Shown here piece after piece: positions 63,825-64,000 of a stretch of DNA of 64,000 nt. The notes beneath the pieces were generated by a model, which saw only the letters and a program-made list of their open reading frames with translations, had not been told where the DNA came from and searched no databases. The stretch comes from Acetobacter tropicalis. Its GTDB lineage: Bacteria; Pseudomonadota; Alphaproteobacteria; Acetobacterales; Acetobacteraceae. Position numbers and translations under genes: made by a program. The stretch covers positions 30,750 through 94,749 of the forward strand of contig NZ_LHZQ01000219.1 of the NCBI RefSeq assembly GCF_001580915.1. The letters run 5' to 3'. Numbering within the stretch: position 1 is the stretch's first letter; each line of letters starts with the position of its first letter.

Positions 63825-64000
63825 TCAGCACCCATCGCCCCGCATGGTCCAGGCGGAGACCACACCATTCACCAGTTCAAATGTGGTCTGGCACGTATAG
63901 GTATAGGCCGTGGTTGGAAAACCGCCGCCCCACTTTTCTTACCCATTGGCCCGCCAGCCAGGCCGCCCTTGCTTGCCGTGACCCCGCCAACCCGCAGGTT
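63825..64000 (-). pseudogene. Partial gene of unknown function, one-base frameshift, running off the window
   Basis: The C-terminus 'GGGFPTTAYTYTCQTTFELVNGVVSAWTMRG' before a TGA at 63825-63827 is well formed. Upstream, the same phase hits a stop after about 40 codons, while the continuing sequence is in another phase ('RVGGVTASKGGLAGGPMGKK'). Adding one A to the A4 run at 63934-63937 joins them as 'GKKKWGGGF'. The rest of the gene lies outside the window. Possibly a lipoprotein; not recognised. Confidence 0.55.

Overview
The window looks like a chromosomal segment of an acetic acid bacterium (Acetobacteraceae, most likely Acetobacter or a close relative). The evidence is gene content and synteny: a hopanoid block (hpnA-hpnB-hpnC with a divergent hpnL), an alphaproteobacterial NDUFA12-mlaD-DUF2155 block, queA-tgt-queG, 4-hydroxybenzoate-free housekeeping metabolism, and a 6S RNA between zapA and 5-formyl-THF cyclo-ligase. 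The DNA is GC-rich apart from one clearly AT-rich patch at about 49.6-53.1 kb. Genus-level placement is inference; no database search was possible. I see no transposase, prophage, CRISPR array or replication origin.

Layout. 0-5.4 kb: hopanoid lipid genes; hpnA, hpnB and hpnC read leftwards off the window edge, while hpnL and a prephenate dehydrogenase read rightwards. 5.6-9.4 kb: a TPR protein, rpmJ, then oxyR divergent from ahpC-ahpD, a peroxide defence unit of the three-cysteine AhpC/AhpD type. 9.6-14.9 kb: tRNA-Asp, YceI, an extradiol dioxygenase-like protein, pyrophosphatase, a CAU tRNA, ettA and an acetyltransferase. 15-18.7 kb: mlaA-mlaC and a DnaJ-like protein. 18.9-24.1 kb: a small regulator/membrane-protein pair, then the queuosine operon queA-tgt-queG ending in a ribbon-helix-helix gene. 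24.3-32.6 kb: a PEBP protein, a large glycosyltransferase-like gene broken by a one-base frameshift, folD-metF, ridA with a FemAB-like acyltransferase, and a class II ribonucleotide-reductase-like protein with a C-terminal TSCPD domain.

32.8-43.7 kb: NDUFA12, mlaD and DUF2155 (cell envelope and complex I), the coupled otsB-otsA-dsbB operon, a Nudix hydrolase, an aldo/keto reductase, uvrB and an AI-2E-type permease. 43.9-49.5 kb: an AsmA-like protein, a 2OG-Fe(II) oxygenase and a fused double-domain M16 peptidase. 49.8-53.0 kb: an AT-rich cassette of two coupled glycosyltransferases and a separate small protein that share a 'PDV...PL.H' repeat module, with a perfect 16-bp inverted repeat in the control region; this is the best candidate for a laterally acquired surface-glycosylation system. 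53.2-64 kb: dinB, a small cysteine-rich ORF, an unknown gene facing a Fur-box-like palindrome, pyrD, a HAD phosphatase, ymdB, fau, 6S RNA, zapA, class I fructose-bisphosphate aldolase, a ThiE-like protein lacking part of the usual active site, a DUF2501 protein, a fasciclin lipoprotein and a partial frameshifted gene at the edge.

Themes: many genes serve the envelope (hopanoids, Mla lipid transport split over two loci, AsmA, glycosyltransferases, peptidase, fasciclin), consistent with an organism facing acid and ethanol stress. Operons are tightly packed with many ATGA/GTGA overlaps. Two independent one-base contractions in A4 runs (near 27153 and 63935) break otherwise intact reading frames, so either small pseudogenes or homopolymer sequencing errors are present.
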